45,768 nucleotides of DNA, taken from contig JAEZEJ010000115.1 in NCBI GenBank assembly GCA_023417775.1, positions 1 through 45,768 of the forward strand, written 5' to 3'. Origin of the DNA: Actinomycetes bacterium. GTDB taxonomy: Bacteria; Actinomycetota; Actinomycetes; Propionibacteriales; Nocardioidaceae. The position numbers and the translations under genes were made by a program. This document shows, piece by piece, positions 23,339 to 30,264 of this stretch. The stretch's first letter is position 1, and each line of letters starts with the position of its first letter. A model generated the notes under the pieces. The model did no database searches. It was not told the origin of the DNA and saw only the letters and a program-made list of their open reading frames with translations.

Positions 23339-24322
23339 TCAGGCCTTCGCATTGACCTCATAGGAGGTGTTGATCGACTCGAAGAAGTTGACGAGCTGGA
23401 GGGTGTCGTTCGCCGTCGCCATCCACTTGGCCGGATTGCCGACGCCGTAGTGCGGCTCGAAGCCGAGCTCCTCGAGCCGGCGGTCGGCCAGGTAACGGAC
23501 GTACTGATTGATGTAGTCCGCGTTGAGACCGAGGATGCCGTTCGGCAGCAGATCGCGGTTGTACGCCTCCTCCATCGCCACGGCGTCGAGGATCATCTGC
23601 TGGATCTCCCCGGCGAACTCCGGAGTCGCGACATCGGGGTTCTCGTCGAGCACCGTGAGCACGAGGTTGATGCCGAACTTCAGGTGGAGGCTCTCGTCAC
23701 GCACGATCCAGTCGATGAGGGACCCGAAGTTGCGCAGCAGGTTCCGCTGCCGAAAGCTCAACGCGACCATGAAGCCCGAGTAGAACCAGATGCCCTCCAA
23801 GATGACGTTGTAGGCCACCAGATTGCGCACGAAGTCCTGCTTGCCCTCGGTCGTGGTGATGTCGAGGGTCTGCTCGGTCATCCGCTTGATGTAGCGGATC
23901 TCGAAGGCCTCCTTCGCGGCCATCGATGGCACCGTCACGTGCGACTCGTAGGCGGCCTCCCGGTCGATCGGGAAGGTCTCCAGCACGTACTCGAAGCTCA
24001 TGCAGTGATTGGCCTCCTCCCACATCTGCTTGGCGAGGTAGAGGTGGCACTCGGCGGCGTTGACGTACGGATAGACGCCGAAGGCAAGCGCCTTGTTGAC
24101 CAGCAGCTCGTTCGGGTTGAAGTAGCTCATCAGGTGGGTGAGCGCGTGCCGTTCGTCGTCGGTCATGCGCTCGAAGTCGCCGAGGTCCTCCCCCAGCTGC
24201 ACCTCATTGGGGAACCAGGTGTTCGCGACGGCCTGGTCGTACAACTCCATCGCCCATGGGTAGGTGACGGGCTTGAGCAGAAGCCCCTCCTCGATGCCCG
24301 TTCCGAGAATCCCTCGCGTCAT
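23339..24322 (-). CDS. nrdB: Ribonucleotide reductase class I beta subunit, Phe at the radical-Tyr position (class Ic-like)
   Basis: A 327-residue R2 protein started at ATG 24322 behind GAGGG. It houses the dimetal radical cofactor that activates NrdA. I can place all six ligands by spacing: Glu72, Glu103 and His106 (EEANH), Glu176 (VILEGIWF), Glu210 and His213 (RDESLH). Glu72 to Glu103 is 31 residues, as in the family. The radical tyrosine normally sits four residues after His106; here that residue is Phe110 (NHCMSF). Together with Glu rather than Asp as first ligand this matches the Chlamydia-type class Ic R2, which uses a Mn/Fe centre. Mn/Fe use is inferred. Operon partner of nrdA. Confidence 0.92.
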   Translation of the reverse strand: MTRGILGTGIEEGLLLKPVTYPWAMELYDQAVANTWFPNEVQLGEDLGDFERMTDDERHALTHLMSYFNPNELLVNKALAFGVYPYVNAAECHLYLAKQMWEEANHCMSFEYVLETFPIDREAAYESHVTVPSMAAKEAFEIRYIKRMTEQTLDITTTEGKQDFVRNLVAYNVILEGIWFYSGFMVALSFRQRNLLRNFGSLIDWIVRDESLHLKFGINLVLTVLDENPDVATPEFAGEIQQMILDAVAMEEAYNRDLLPNGILGLNADYINQYVRYLADRRLEELGFEPHYGVGNPAKWMATANDTLQLVNFFESINTSYEVNAKA

Positions 24323-24345
24323 CGTGCCCTCACTTTCGTGTTGCA

Positions 24346-24394
24346 TGTGACGTTTGGACGGCAATAGGGCCCATTCCACCGTCCAAACGTCACA
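24346..24394. repeat. Perfect 16-bp inverted repeat between nrdA and nrdB
   Basis: TGTGACGTTTGGACGG (24346-24361) and its exact complement CCGTCCAAACGTCACA (24379-24394) flank a 17-nt loop. The 97-bp nrdA-nrdB gap contains little else. The transcript would form a very stable hairpin about 24 nt before the nrdB start. No U-run follows, so mRNA processing, differential stability or attenuation are the options. Confidence 0.85.
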
Positions 24395-24419
24395 CTCAAC
24401 GCGGGGGTGGGCCGGATGA

Positions 24420-26972
24420 TCACTGGCAGGAGTCGCACTGGAGGCGCTCTTGGGGGTCGATGGGGCAGGCGGCCCCGTCGACGACCTCGAGCTCCTGTAC
24501 CTCCTCGGGCACGACGGGCTCGATCTCCGCCACCGGCGCGGCGGCGCCGAAACCACGTCGGGCCGGAGCCGGTGCCGCGGCGCCGAAACCGCGACGCTGT
24601 CCACCACCCGAGGCCGGCACGACGGCCTCGGACTTGTTGACCTTCACCGTGCTCTGCTCGGCGGTGTGGCGCGGCATCATGTGCAGGTAGTAGGTCGTCT
24701 TGACGCCCTTGCGCCAGGCCGCGCTGTAGAGGTCGACCATGCCGTCGACCTCGCGGCTCGCCAGGTAGATATTGCGGCTGATCGCCTGGTCGATCCACTT
24801 CTGCGCCCGGGCCGCCACCTCGACGAAGGCATAGGGCGTGAGCTGGAAGCTCGTCTGATAGATCTCCACCAGGTCCGCCGGCGCCCCCTCGACCTTCGAC
24901 AGATCGCCCTGATGGCGCAGCAGCTCGTCGCGCAGCTCATCCCAGAGGCCCCGCTCACGCAGGTCCTCCACCAGATTGCGGTTGACCTCCAGGAACTTGC
25001 CCGCGCTGGTGGCGCGGCTGAAGATCTGGCTGAACTGCGGATCGAGGCCCGGCGTGGTGCCGGCGACGAGACCGATCGAGGCCGTGGGCGCGATCGCCAT
25101 CAGCGTGGAGTTGCGCATGCCGCCGGCGACCTTGCGGCGCAGCGCATCCCAGTCCAGGCGAGTCGTCCGGTCGACATCGAGGGGCACACCACGGTCGGCC
25201 TCCAGACGGTCGAGCGTGTCGACGGGCACCAGACCCTTGCTCCACCCCGATCCGGCGAAGTTCGGGTACGCACCGCGCTCGGCGGCCAGATCGGCCGAGG
25301 CGTCGATCGCATGCCAGCTCACGAACTCCAGGAGACGATCGATCAGCTCATAGGACTGCTCGCTCGCATAGGACCAGCCGAAGCGCTCGACCACATCGGT
25401 GAAGCCCATGACGCCCAGGCCGAGGGCCCGGTTGCGCTCATTGGAGTGCTCCGACTCGGGCACCGAGCTGATCGTGATGTCGATGAGATTGTCGAGCTGG
25501 CGCACGGCACGCCGCACCGAGGCCGCCAACCGGTCCCACTCGACCACCGCATCGCCGCGACGGCCGGTGATATGACGAGCGAGGTTGATCGAGGCGAGAT
25601 TGCACACGGCGATGTTCTCGCGATCCTGCGGGAGGGTGATCTCGGTGCAGAGATTCGACAGGTGGATCGTGCCCGTGTTGTCGTTCAGGGCACGCGTGTT
25701 GATCGTGTCCTTCCAGGTGATCCACGGGTGCGAGGTGGTCTGCAGACTGATGAGGATCGACCGCCACTGCTCGCGCGCGCTCAGCTTCTTGTGCCGCAGC
25801 CCCCCGGCCTCGGCCTTGGCGGCGTACTCGGCGTACCGGCGGCTGAACTCGCGGCCGGTGAGCTCGGCGAGATCGGGCACGTCCATCGGATCGAACAGAT
25901 ACCAGGGCTCGTCCTTGCCGACGCGCTTCATGAACTCGTCGCTGATCCACACGGCCGTGTTGGCGGTGCGGGTCCGTCGGTAGGGGTCGCCGGAGTTCTG
26001 CCGCAGGTCGAGGAACTGGGCGAAGTCGAGGTGCCAGTTCTCCAGGTAGAAGCACAGGGCGCCGAACTTCTTGCCACCACGGCTGACCGCGCGCAGCGTG
26101 GAGTCGATGGTGTGCATGAACGGGATCGGGCCCGTGCTGCGCGTGTTGTTCGAGCGGATCGGCGAGCCCTCCGAGCGCAGCTTGGTCATCGACAGTCCGA
26201 TGCCGCCCGTGCCCTTGGTGAGCCACATGACGTCGCGGACGGTCTTGGCGATGTGCTCGATATCGTCCTCGGTCTGCATGACGAAGCAGTTGGACAGCTG
26301 GGCGTAGGCGGTGCCGGCGTTGACGAGGGTCGAGCCGGCCGCGAGGTACTCCAGTCGCGACATCGAGTCGTAGAAGGACAGGGCCGCCTGGGTCGGCTCG
26401 GCCTCGTTGAGGCTGAGCCCCATCGCGACGCGCATCCAGAAGAACTGAGGGGTCTCCAACGGCGTGCCGTCGGGCTCGGTCATCATGTAGCGGTTGCGCA
26501 TCGTCTGTGCACCGATGTAGCGCAGCAGATCGTCGCGATCGGGGTCCAGGGCGGAGCCGAGCAGGTCGAGATCGAATAGCTCGGCGAGACGCGCGTCGAG
26601 GAGCCCGAGCTCGACGCCCCGGGTGATGGAGCGGACGAAGGCGGGACCGCACAGCGCATACACCTCGTCGCGGGTCACGCCCTCGCCGAAGATCTTCTTG
26701 TAGAGGCTCTTGATGAGCAGTCGTGCGGCGATGGTGTCGAAGGCGGGATCGTCCTTGACATTCTGCAGGGCCACGCCGATGACGGCCTCGTCCAGCTGCT
26801 CGCTCGTGATGCCGTCGAAGAGCGTGATCTCGAGCTCGGAGCGCAGCTGGGTGGCGCGGGTGACGGGATCGGGCAGTCCGGCCGCGGCCTCCTCGATCGA
26901 CAGAGCGATCTGGTAGCCGTCGTACGGGACACGGGTGCCGTCACGCTTGACGACGGTGAGATCAGTGGACAT
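24420..26972 (-). CDS. nrdA: Ribonucleotide reductase class I alpha subunit
   Basis: Reduces ribonucleotides to deoxyribonucleotides independently of B12. 850 residues. The N-terminus is an ATP-cone (VVKRDGTRVPYDGYQI, about 5-95) for overall activity control. The catalytic barrel has the redox Cys in LSNCFV, the NLCTEI motif with the thiyl-radical Cys and active-site Asn and Glu, the second redox Cys in IAVCNLASIN, and the YY dyad in KTTYYLHMMPRH. The C-terminal tail ends CDSCQ, the mobile Cys pair, after a Gly/Ala-rich linker. Start ATG 26972 follows GAGGGG. It lies behind a B12 riboswitch and NrdR-like boxes, so it should be made when the B12-dependent (class II) enzyme cannot work; no nrdJ is in this window. 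Confidence 0.96.
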   Translation of the reverse strand: MSTDLTVVKRDGTRVPYDGYQIALSIEEAAAGLPDPVTRATQLRSELEITLFDGITSEQLDEAVIGVALQNVKDDPAFDTIAARLLIKSLYKKIFGEGVTRDEVYALCGPAFVRSITRGVELGLLDARLAELFDLDLLGSALDPDRDDLLRYIGAQTMRNRYMMTEPDGTPLETPQFFWMRVAMGLSLNEAEPTQAALSFYDSMSRLEYLAAGSTLVNAGTAYAQLSNCFVMQTEDDIEHIAKTVRDVMWLTKGTGGIGLSMTKLRSEGSPIRSNNTRSTGPIPFMHTIDSTLRAVSRGGKKFGALCFYLENWHLDFAQFLDLRQNSGDPYRRTRTANTAVWISDEFMKRVGKDEPWYLFDPMDVPDLAELTGREFSRRYAEYAAKAEAGGLRHKKLSAREQWRSILISLQTTSHPWITWKDTINTRALNDNTGTIHLSNLCTEITLPQDRENIAVCNLASINLARHITGRRGDAVVEWDRLAASVRRAVRQLDNLIDITISSVPESEHSNERNRALGLGVMGFTDVVERFGWSYASEQSYELIDRLLEFVSWHAIDASADLAAERGAYPNFAGSGWSKGLVPVDTLDRLEADRGVPLDVDRTTRLDWDALRRKVAGGMRNSTLMAIAPTASIGLVAGTTPGLDPQFSQIFSRATSAGKFLEVNRNLVEDLRERGLWDELRDELLRHQGDLSKVEGAPADLVEIYQTSFQLTPYAFVEVAARAQKWIDQAISRNIYLASREVDGMVDLYSAAWRKGVKTTYYLHMMPRHTAEQSTVKVNKSEAVVPASGGGQRRGFGAAAPAPARRGFGAAAPVAEIEPVVPEEVQELEVVDGAACPIDPQERLQCDSCQ

Positions 26973-27075
26973 CGGTTCACCCCTCGTGAACGAGTGCTCG
27001 CGGCGATCCGCTCACGGAGGGTAGGGACGACGGCCGTGCCGTTCGAGCCCTGGATCGTCCCTCGCGATCGCGGAC

Positions 27076-27100
27076 CCTCGGCATCATCTGGATGCCGAGG
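27076..27100 (-). promoter_or_regulatory. Perfect 10-bp hairpin abutting P1 of the nrdA riboswitch
   Basis: CCTCGGCATC and GATGCCGAGG (27076-27085 and 27091-27100) pair perfectly around a 5-nt loop, directly next to the P1 3' arm at 27101. No U-run. Same position as the hairpins next to riboswitches 4 and 5. Confidence 0.55.
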
Positions 27101-27275
27101 CACTGGCAGGTCTTCGGACTCGTGGGCACTGGTGTTCCTACTGGGTGTCGCTTCCCAGGCCCATCGGACCCAGTGCTGTTGACACCGTTCGTTCCCACTC
27201 ACCGCTGCGGGGCAGTCCCGGTTTCTCACCGGATTCCCTCTTACGACGACCCCTCCGAGGAGGAGCCGAACCAGC
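27101..27275 (-). ncRNA. Cobalamin riboswitch 7 (long, Cbl-I-like) upstream of nrdAB
   Basis: Minus-strand core GGGAATCCGGTGAG, GACTGCCCCGCAGCGGTGAG, arm signature GGCCTGGGAAGCG, and B12-box GAGTCCGAAGACCTGCC (27121-27105). P1 pairs GCTGG (27275-27271) with CCAGT (near 27106-27102). A B12 riboswitch on class I nrdAB is known from Streptomyces. Confidence 0.95.
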
Positions 27276-27283
27276 TGCGTCCG

Positions 27284-27330
27284 CCACTATATACACAAAT
27301 CACACGCATGTAACCCCCTAGATGTTGTGG
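27284..27330 (-). promoter_or_regulatory. nrdAB promoter overlapped by two candidate NrdR boxes
   Basis: Reading the minus strand, -35 GTTACA (27314-27309), a 17-nt spacer and -10 TATAGT (27291-27286) form a good promoter. Two NrdR-box-like 16-mers lie at 27315-27330 (CCCCTAGATGTTGTGG, 12 of 16 to the Streptomyces-type ACACTATATGTTGTGT) and 27284-27299 (one well-matched half, CACTATATA). Their starts are 31 bp apart, three helical turns, as NrdR box pairs usually are. One overlaps the -10 and the other abuts the -35, a repressor arrangement. Confidence 0.6.
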
Positions 27331-27418
27331 TTGCCCACGGAAGCCTCGCATCACGGGACAAGGAGGGCCGCGCGGCTCACCGTCCGACCCGGCCAGGCGA
27401 CCTGCTAGCGTGCGCTAC

Positions 27419-27567
27419 GCCAGTCGTACCCCCTTGGGGTCAGGGAACCCGGTGTGAATCCGGGACTGACGCGCAGCGGTGAGGGCGACGGAGCGTGCAC
27501 GACGCCACTGGACGTGATCCGGGAAGGCGCACGCCCCGGACGACCCCGAGTCCGAAGACCTGCTGGC
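27419..27567 (+). ncRNA. Cobalamin riboswitch 8 (long, Cbl-I-like) upstream of btuF
   Basis: P1 pairs GCCAG (27419-27423) with CTGGC (27563-27567). Core GGGAACCCGGTGTGAATCC, GGGACTGACGCGCAGCGGTGAGG, arm signature GGGAAGGCGC and B12-box GAGTCCGAAGACCTG (27548-27562). A second hairpin, GGGCTC...GAGCCC (near 27597-27616), lies just ahead of the ribosome site and may be the regulated element. A TAGCGT -10 near 27405 is plausible. Confidence 0.93.
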
Positions 27568-27637
27568 CCTCACGGCGACCGCCGGGAGGTCCCCTCGGGC
27601 TCCGCGACAGAGCCCCGACCTCGAAAGGTGCTGGCCC

Positions 27638-28672
27638 ATGCCCGCCATCCCCGTCCGTCCGCTCGCCTCGCTCGCCCTGGTCGGTGCGCTCGCGATGAGC
27701 GCCTGCTCCAGCTCGTCCGAGGACGACACCGACACGGCGAGATCCGCCGAGGGCTATCCCGTCACGCTCGACAACTGCGGTCGCGAGGTGACGGTCGAGG
27801 CGCCGCCCGAGCGTGCGGTCTCCCTGAACCAGGGATCGACCGAGATCCTGCTCTCCCTCGGACTCGCCGACCGCATGATCGGCACCGCCACCTGGACCGA
27901 TCCGGTCCGCGAGGGGCTCGAGGAGGAGAACGACAAGGTCGAGCGCCTGGCCGACAACGCACCCTCCTATGAGCGCGTCCTGGAGACGGAGCCGGACCTG
28001 GTGACGGCATCCTTCCTCGGCACCCTCGGCGAGGGCGGCGTGACCACGCCCGAGGCTCTGGAGGAGCTCGGTGTCCCCTCATATCTCTCCCCCGCCGAGT
28101 GCGGCAAGGGCGATGCGACCAGCGAGGACGGATCCCGCGACGACACCCTCGAGATCGAGACGGTCTACCGGGAGGTCACCGATCTCGCCGAGATCTTCGG
28201 CGTGCAGGAGGAGGGCGAGGAGCTGGTCGACGACCTGCGCTCGCGCATGGACGCCGCTGCCGAGCAGGCCCCCGCCGATGAGGTCAGCATCCTGTACTGG
28301 TTCGCGAACAGCGAGTCGCCCTATATGGCCGGCTGCTGCGGCGCGCCTGGCATCATCAACCGCGCCCTCGGGCTCGACAATGTCTTCGACGACAGCCAGG
28401 AGGAGTGGCCGCAGATCAACTGGGAGACGGTCGCCACGCGTGATCCCGATGTGATCGTCATCGGCGACCTGACGCGCGAGAGCCAGACCGCCGAGACCGC
28501 CGCGGCCAAGATCGACTTCCTGAAGAATCATCCGGTCGCCAGCGAGATGACCGCGGTGAAGGAGAACCGGTTCATCGAGTTGACCGGTGCGGCGATGAAC
28601 CCCTCGATCCGCACCGTCGACGGTGTCGAGCAGGTCGCCGAGGGACTGCGCGAACTCGGTCTGTCCCAGTGA
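27638..28672 (+). CDS. btuF: Cobalamin/metal-chelate ABC substrate-binding lipoprotein (BtuF/FecB-like)
   Basis: A 344-residue lipoprotein started at ATG 27638 after AAAGG. Lipobox MSAC with Cys23. The mature chain is a helical-backbone (class III) binding protein: VTLDNCGREVTVEAPPERAVSLNQGSTEILLSLGLADRM is the classic N-terminal strand pattern of FecB/BtuF proteins, and WETVATRDPDVIVIGD is typical of the C-lobe. Siderophore binders look alike, but the Cbl-I riboswitch directly upstream points to cobalamin. The stop overlaps the permease GTG. Two adjacent Cys (GCCGAPGI, near residue 235) are unusual for the family. Confidence 0.85.
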   Translation: MPAIPVRPLASLALVGALAMSACSSSSEDDTDTARSAEGYPVTLDNCGREVTVEAPPERAVSLNQGSTEILLSLGLADRMIGTATWTDPVREGLEEENDKVERLADNAPSYERVLETEPDLVTASFLGTLGEGGVTTPEALEELGVPSYLSPAECGKGDATSEDGSRDDTLEIETVYREVTDLAEIFGVQEEGEELVDDLRSRMDAAAEQAPADEVSILYWFANSESPYMAGCCGAPGIINRALGLDNVFDDSQEEWPQINWETVATRDPDVIVIGDLTRESQTAETAAAKIDFLKNHPVASEMTAVKENRFIELTGAAMNPSIRTVDGVEQVAEGLRELGLSQ

Positions 28673-29688
28673 CGCTGACGCGGCGCGCCTGGCTGCTGGG
28701 CTGCGCCGGGATCACCGCGCTGCTGTGCTCGATCGCCGTGGCGGTCACGATCGGGCCGTCGGACATCAGTCCGCGGGAAGTACTCGGCGTCGTCTGGTCG
28801 AAGCTCGGCGGAGGCCCCTCGGGGCTCAGCCGGATCGCCGACGGCATCGTCTGGAACCTGCGGCTGCCCCGCACCCTGCTCGCCGCGGCCTGCGGTGCCG
28901 GCCTGGCGGTGTGCGGCGTGATCCTCCAGTCGCTGCTGCGCAATCCGCTCGCCGATCCGTTCATCCTGGGCGTCTCCTCCGGCGCCTCGACGGGTGCGGT
29001 GCTCGTCGTGATCCTCGGCATCGGGGCCGGGGGCATCGGCCTGGCGGGCGGCGCCTTCCTCGGGTCGCTCGCCGCCTTCGCCCTCGTGTTGCTGCTCGCC
29101 ACGGCGGCCGGCGGCACCACCGACCGGGTGGTGCTCTCGGGCGTGGCCGCCACCCAGTTGTTCTCGGCGCTGACCTCGTTCATCGTCTTCACCGCGGCCG
29201 ATGCCGAGCAGACCCGCGGCGTGCTGTTCTGGCTGCTGGGGTCGCTGTCGAGCGCGTCCTGGCGTGATGTGGCGATCGTGTCGCTGGTGGTGGCGATCGG
29301 CCTCGTGGTGTGTGTCGCCTGCGCGGCCTCGCTCGACGCCTTCGCCTTCGGGGAGAAGGCCGCAGCGTCCCTCGGCGTCAATGTCGGGGCGATCCGGTTG
29401 GTGCTGCTGCTGTTGACCGCGCTGATGACCGCGGTCATCGTCAGCACCTCCGGCGCGATCGGCTTCGTGGGGCTCGTGCTGCCGCATATCGCCCGCGGAC
29501 TGGTGGGTGCGGGACATCGCCGCCTCGTGCCGATCGCCGCCATCACCGGGGCGATCTTCCTCGTCTGGGTCGACACCGCCGCACGGACGCTGCTCGACCC
29601 TCAGGAGCTCCCGGTCGGCGTCGCCACCGCCCTCATCGGCGTTCCGGTGTTCGCCATCATCCTGTTGCGCCGCCGAGCAACGCGCTGA
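28669..29688 (+). CDS. btuC: Cobalamin/metal-chelate ABC permease (BtuC/FecCD family)
   Basis: A 339-residue membrane protein starting at GTG 28669 (GTGA overlap with btuF). About ten hydrophobic helices; family signatures RLPRTLLAAACGAGLAVCGVILQSLLRNPLADPFILGVSSGAS and IGFVGLVLPHIARGLVG, the cytoplasmic coupling region that contacts the ATPase. No ATP-binding gene follows: the next gene is an unrelated DUF6194 protein 75 bp on. An ATPase encoded elsewhere must serve it. Confidence 0.9.
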   Translation: MTLTRRAWLLGCAGITALLCSIAVAVTIGPSDISPREVLGVVWSKLGGGPSGLSRIADGIVWNLRLPRTLLAAACGAGLAVCGVILQSLLRNPLADPFILGVSSGASTGAVLVVILGIGAGGIGLAGGAFLGSLAAFALVLLLATAAGGTTDRVVLSGVAATQLFSALTSFIVFTAADAEQTRGVLFWLLGSLSSASWRDVAIVSLVVAIGLVVCVACAASLDAFAFGEKAAASLGVNVGAIRLVLLLLTALMTAVIVSTSGAIGFVGLVLPHIARGLVGAGHRRLVPIAAITGAIFLVWVDTAARTLLDPQELPVGVATALIGVPVFAIILLRRRATR

Positions 29689-29763
29689 GCGGACCGCTCC
29701 CGCACTCGAGAGGCGTGCCACTCACCGCCCCACGCACCCCCTGGTGGATGAGACGGTGGAGCC

Positions 29764-30231
29764 ATGACGATCGACGACATCATCGCCCACGTGACCGCTC
29801 ACGAGAATGTCGTGACGATGCGGCCGCACGAGGGCGACGGCACGCCCGAGCTCGCCTGGGGCGACGTGTTCTTCTTCTACTCCCCCACCGGCAGCATCCC
29901 GCCGACCCAGCCGTTCGCCACCATCGTCACGAAGGACTACCCCGATGACACGGGCTCACGGCTCGACGCTCCCGGTCGCTTCCGGCTCAACATCGCGGCA
30001 GGCCGGGAGGCCTTCGAGCAGCACATCGGAGCCGTCCCTCGCGAGCACACTCCCGAGCCGGCGCCCCATCGCGACGATCGGATCTTCGCCCATCCGGTCT
30101 ACGGTGCCCACGGCTGGCTCGCGGTCGTGGAGCCGGGCGAGGTCAGCGATGCCGACGCGCGCGAACTGCTGGACATCGCCTACGAGGCGGCGCGCCGACG
30201 ACGCGAGCGACGTGCCGACGACGGGGCTTGA
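29764..30231 (+). CDS. DUF6194 family protein
   Basis: A 155-residue soluble protein starting ATG 29764 (GGAG just upstream). The sequence pattern IDDIIAHV...WGDVFFFY and PFATIVTKDYPDDTGSRLDAPGRFRLNI with a C-terminal APHRDDRIFAHPVYGAHGWLAVVEPG matches the actinobacterial family labelled DUF6194, often found as a single gene. It somewhat resembles the MmcQ/YjbR fold. Function unknown. Its stop codon overlaps the -35 of the following MerR-type promoter. Confidence 0.65.
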   Translation: MTIDDIIAHVTAHENVVTMRPHEGDGTPELAWGDVFFFYSPTGSIPPTQPFATIVTKDYPDDTGSRLDAPGRFRLNIAAGREAFEQHIGAVPREHTPEPAPHRDDRIFAHPVYGAHGWLAVVEPGEVSDADARELLDIAYEAARRRRERRADDGA

Positions 30232-30258
30232 CCTTCACGTCGGGTGAAGGCCCAGGAT
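30228..30258 (+). promoter_or_regulatory. MerR-type promoter/operator with 19-bp spacer
   Basis: -35 TTGACC (30228-30233) and -10 CAGGAT (30253-30258) are separated by 19 bp, the over-long spacing typical of MerR-activated promoters. The spacer holds the palindrome CCTTCAC-N5-GTGAAGG (30232-30250). The GTG at 30265 lies 6 nt after the -10, so the transcript is probably leaderless and autoregulated. Confidence 0.7.
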
Positions 30259-30264
30259 GACGGG

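Noticed and set aside
24450..26579. A 709-codon plus-strand frame
   Set aside because: It is the antisense shadow of nrdA, which has every catalytic motif.
28528..29721. Antisense frames (397 and 334 codons) opposite btuC
   Set aside because: Composition-driven shadows; btuC has full family motifs and is coupled to btuF.
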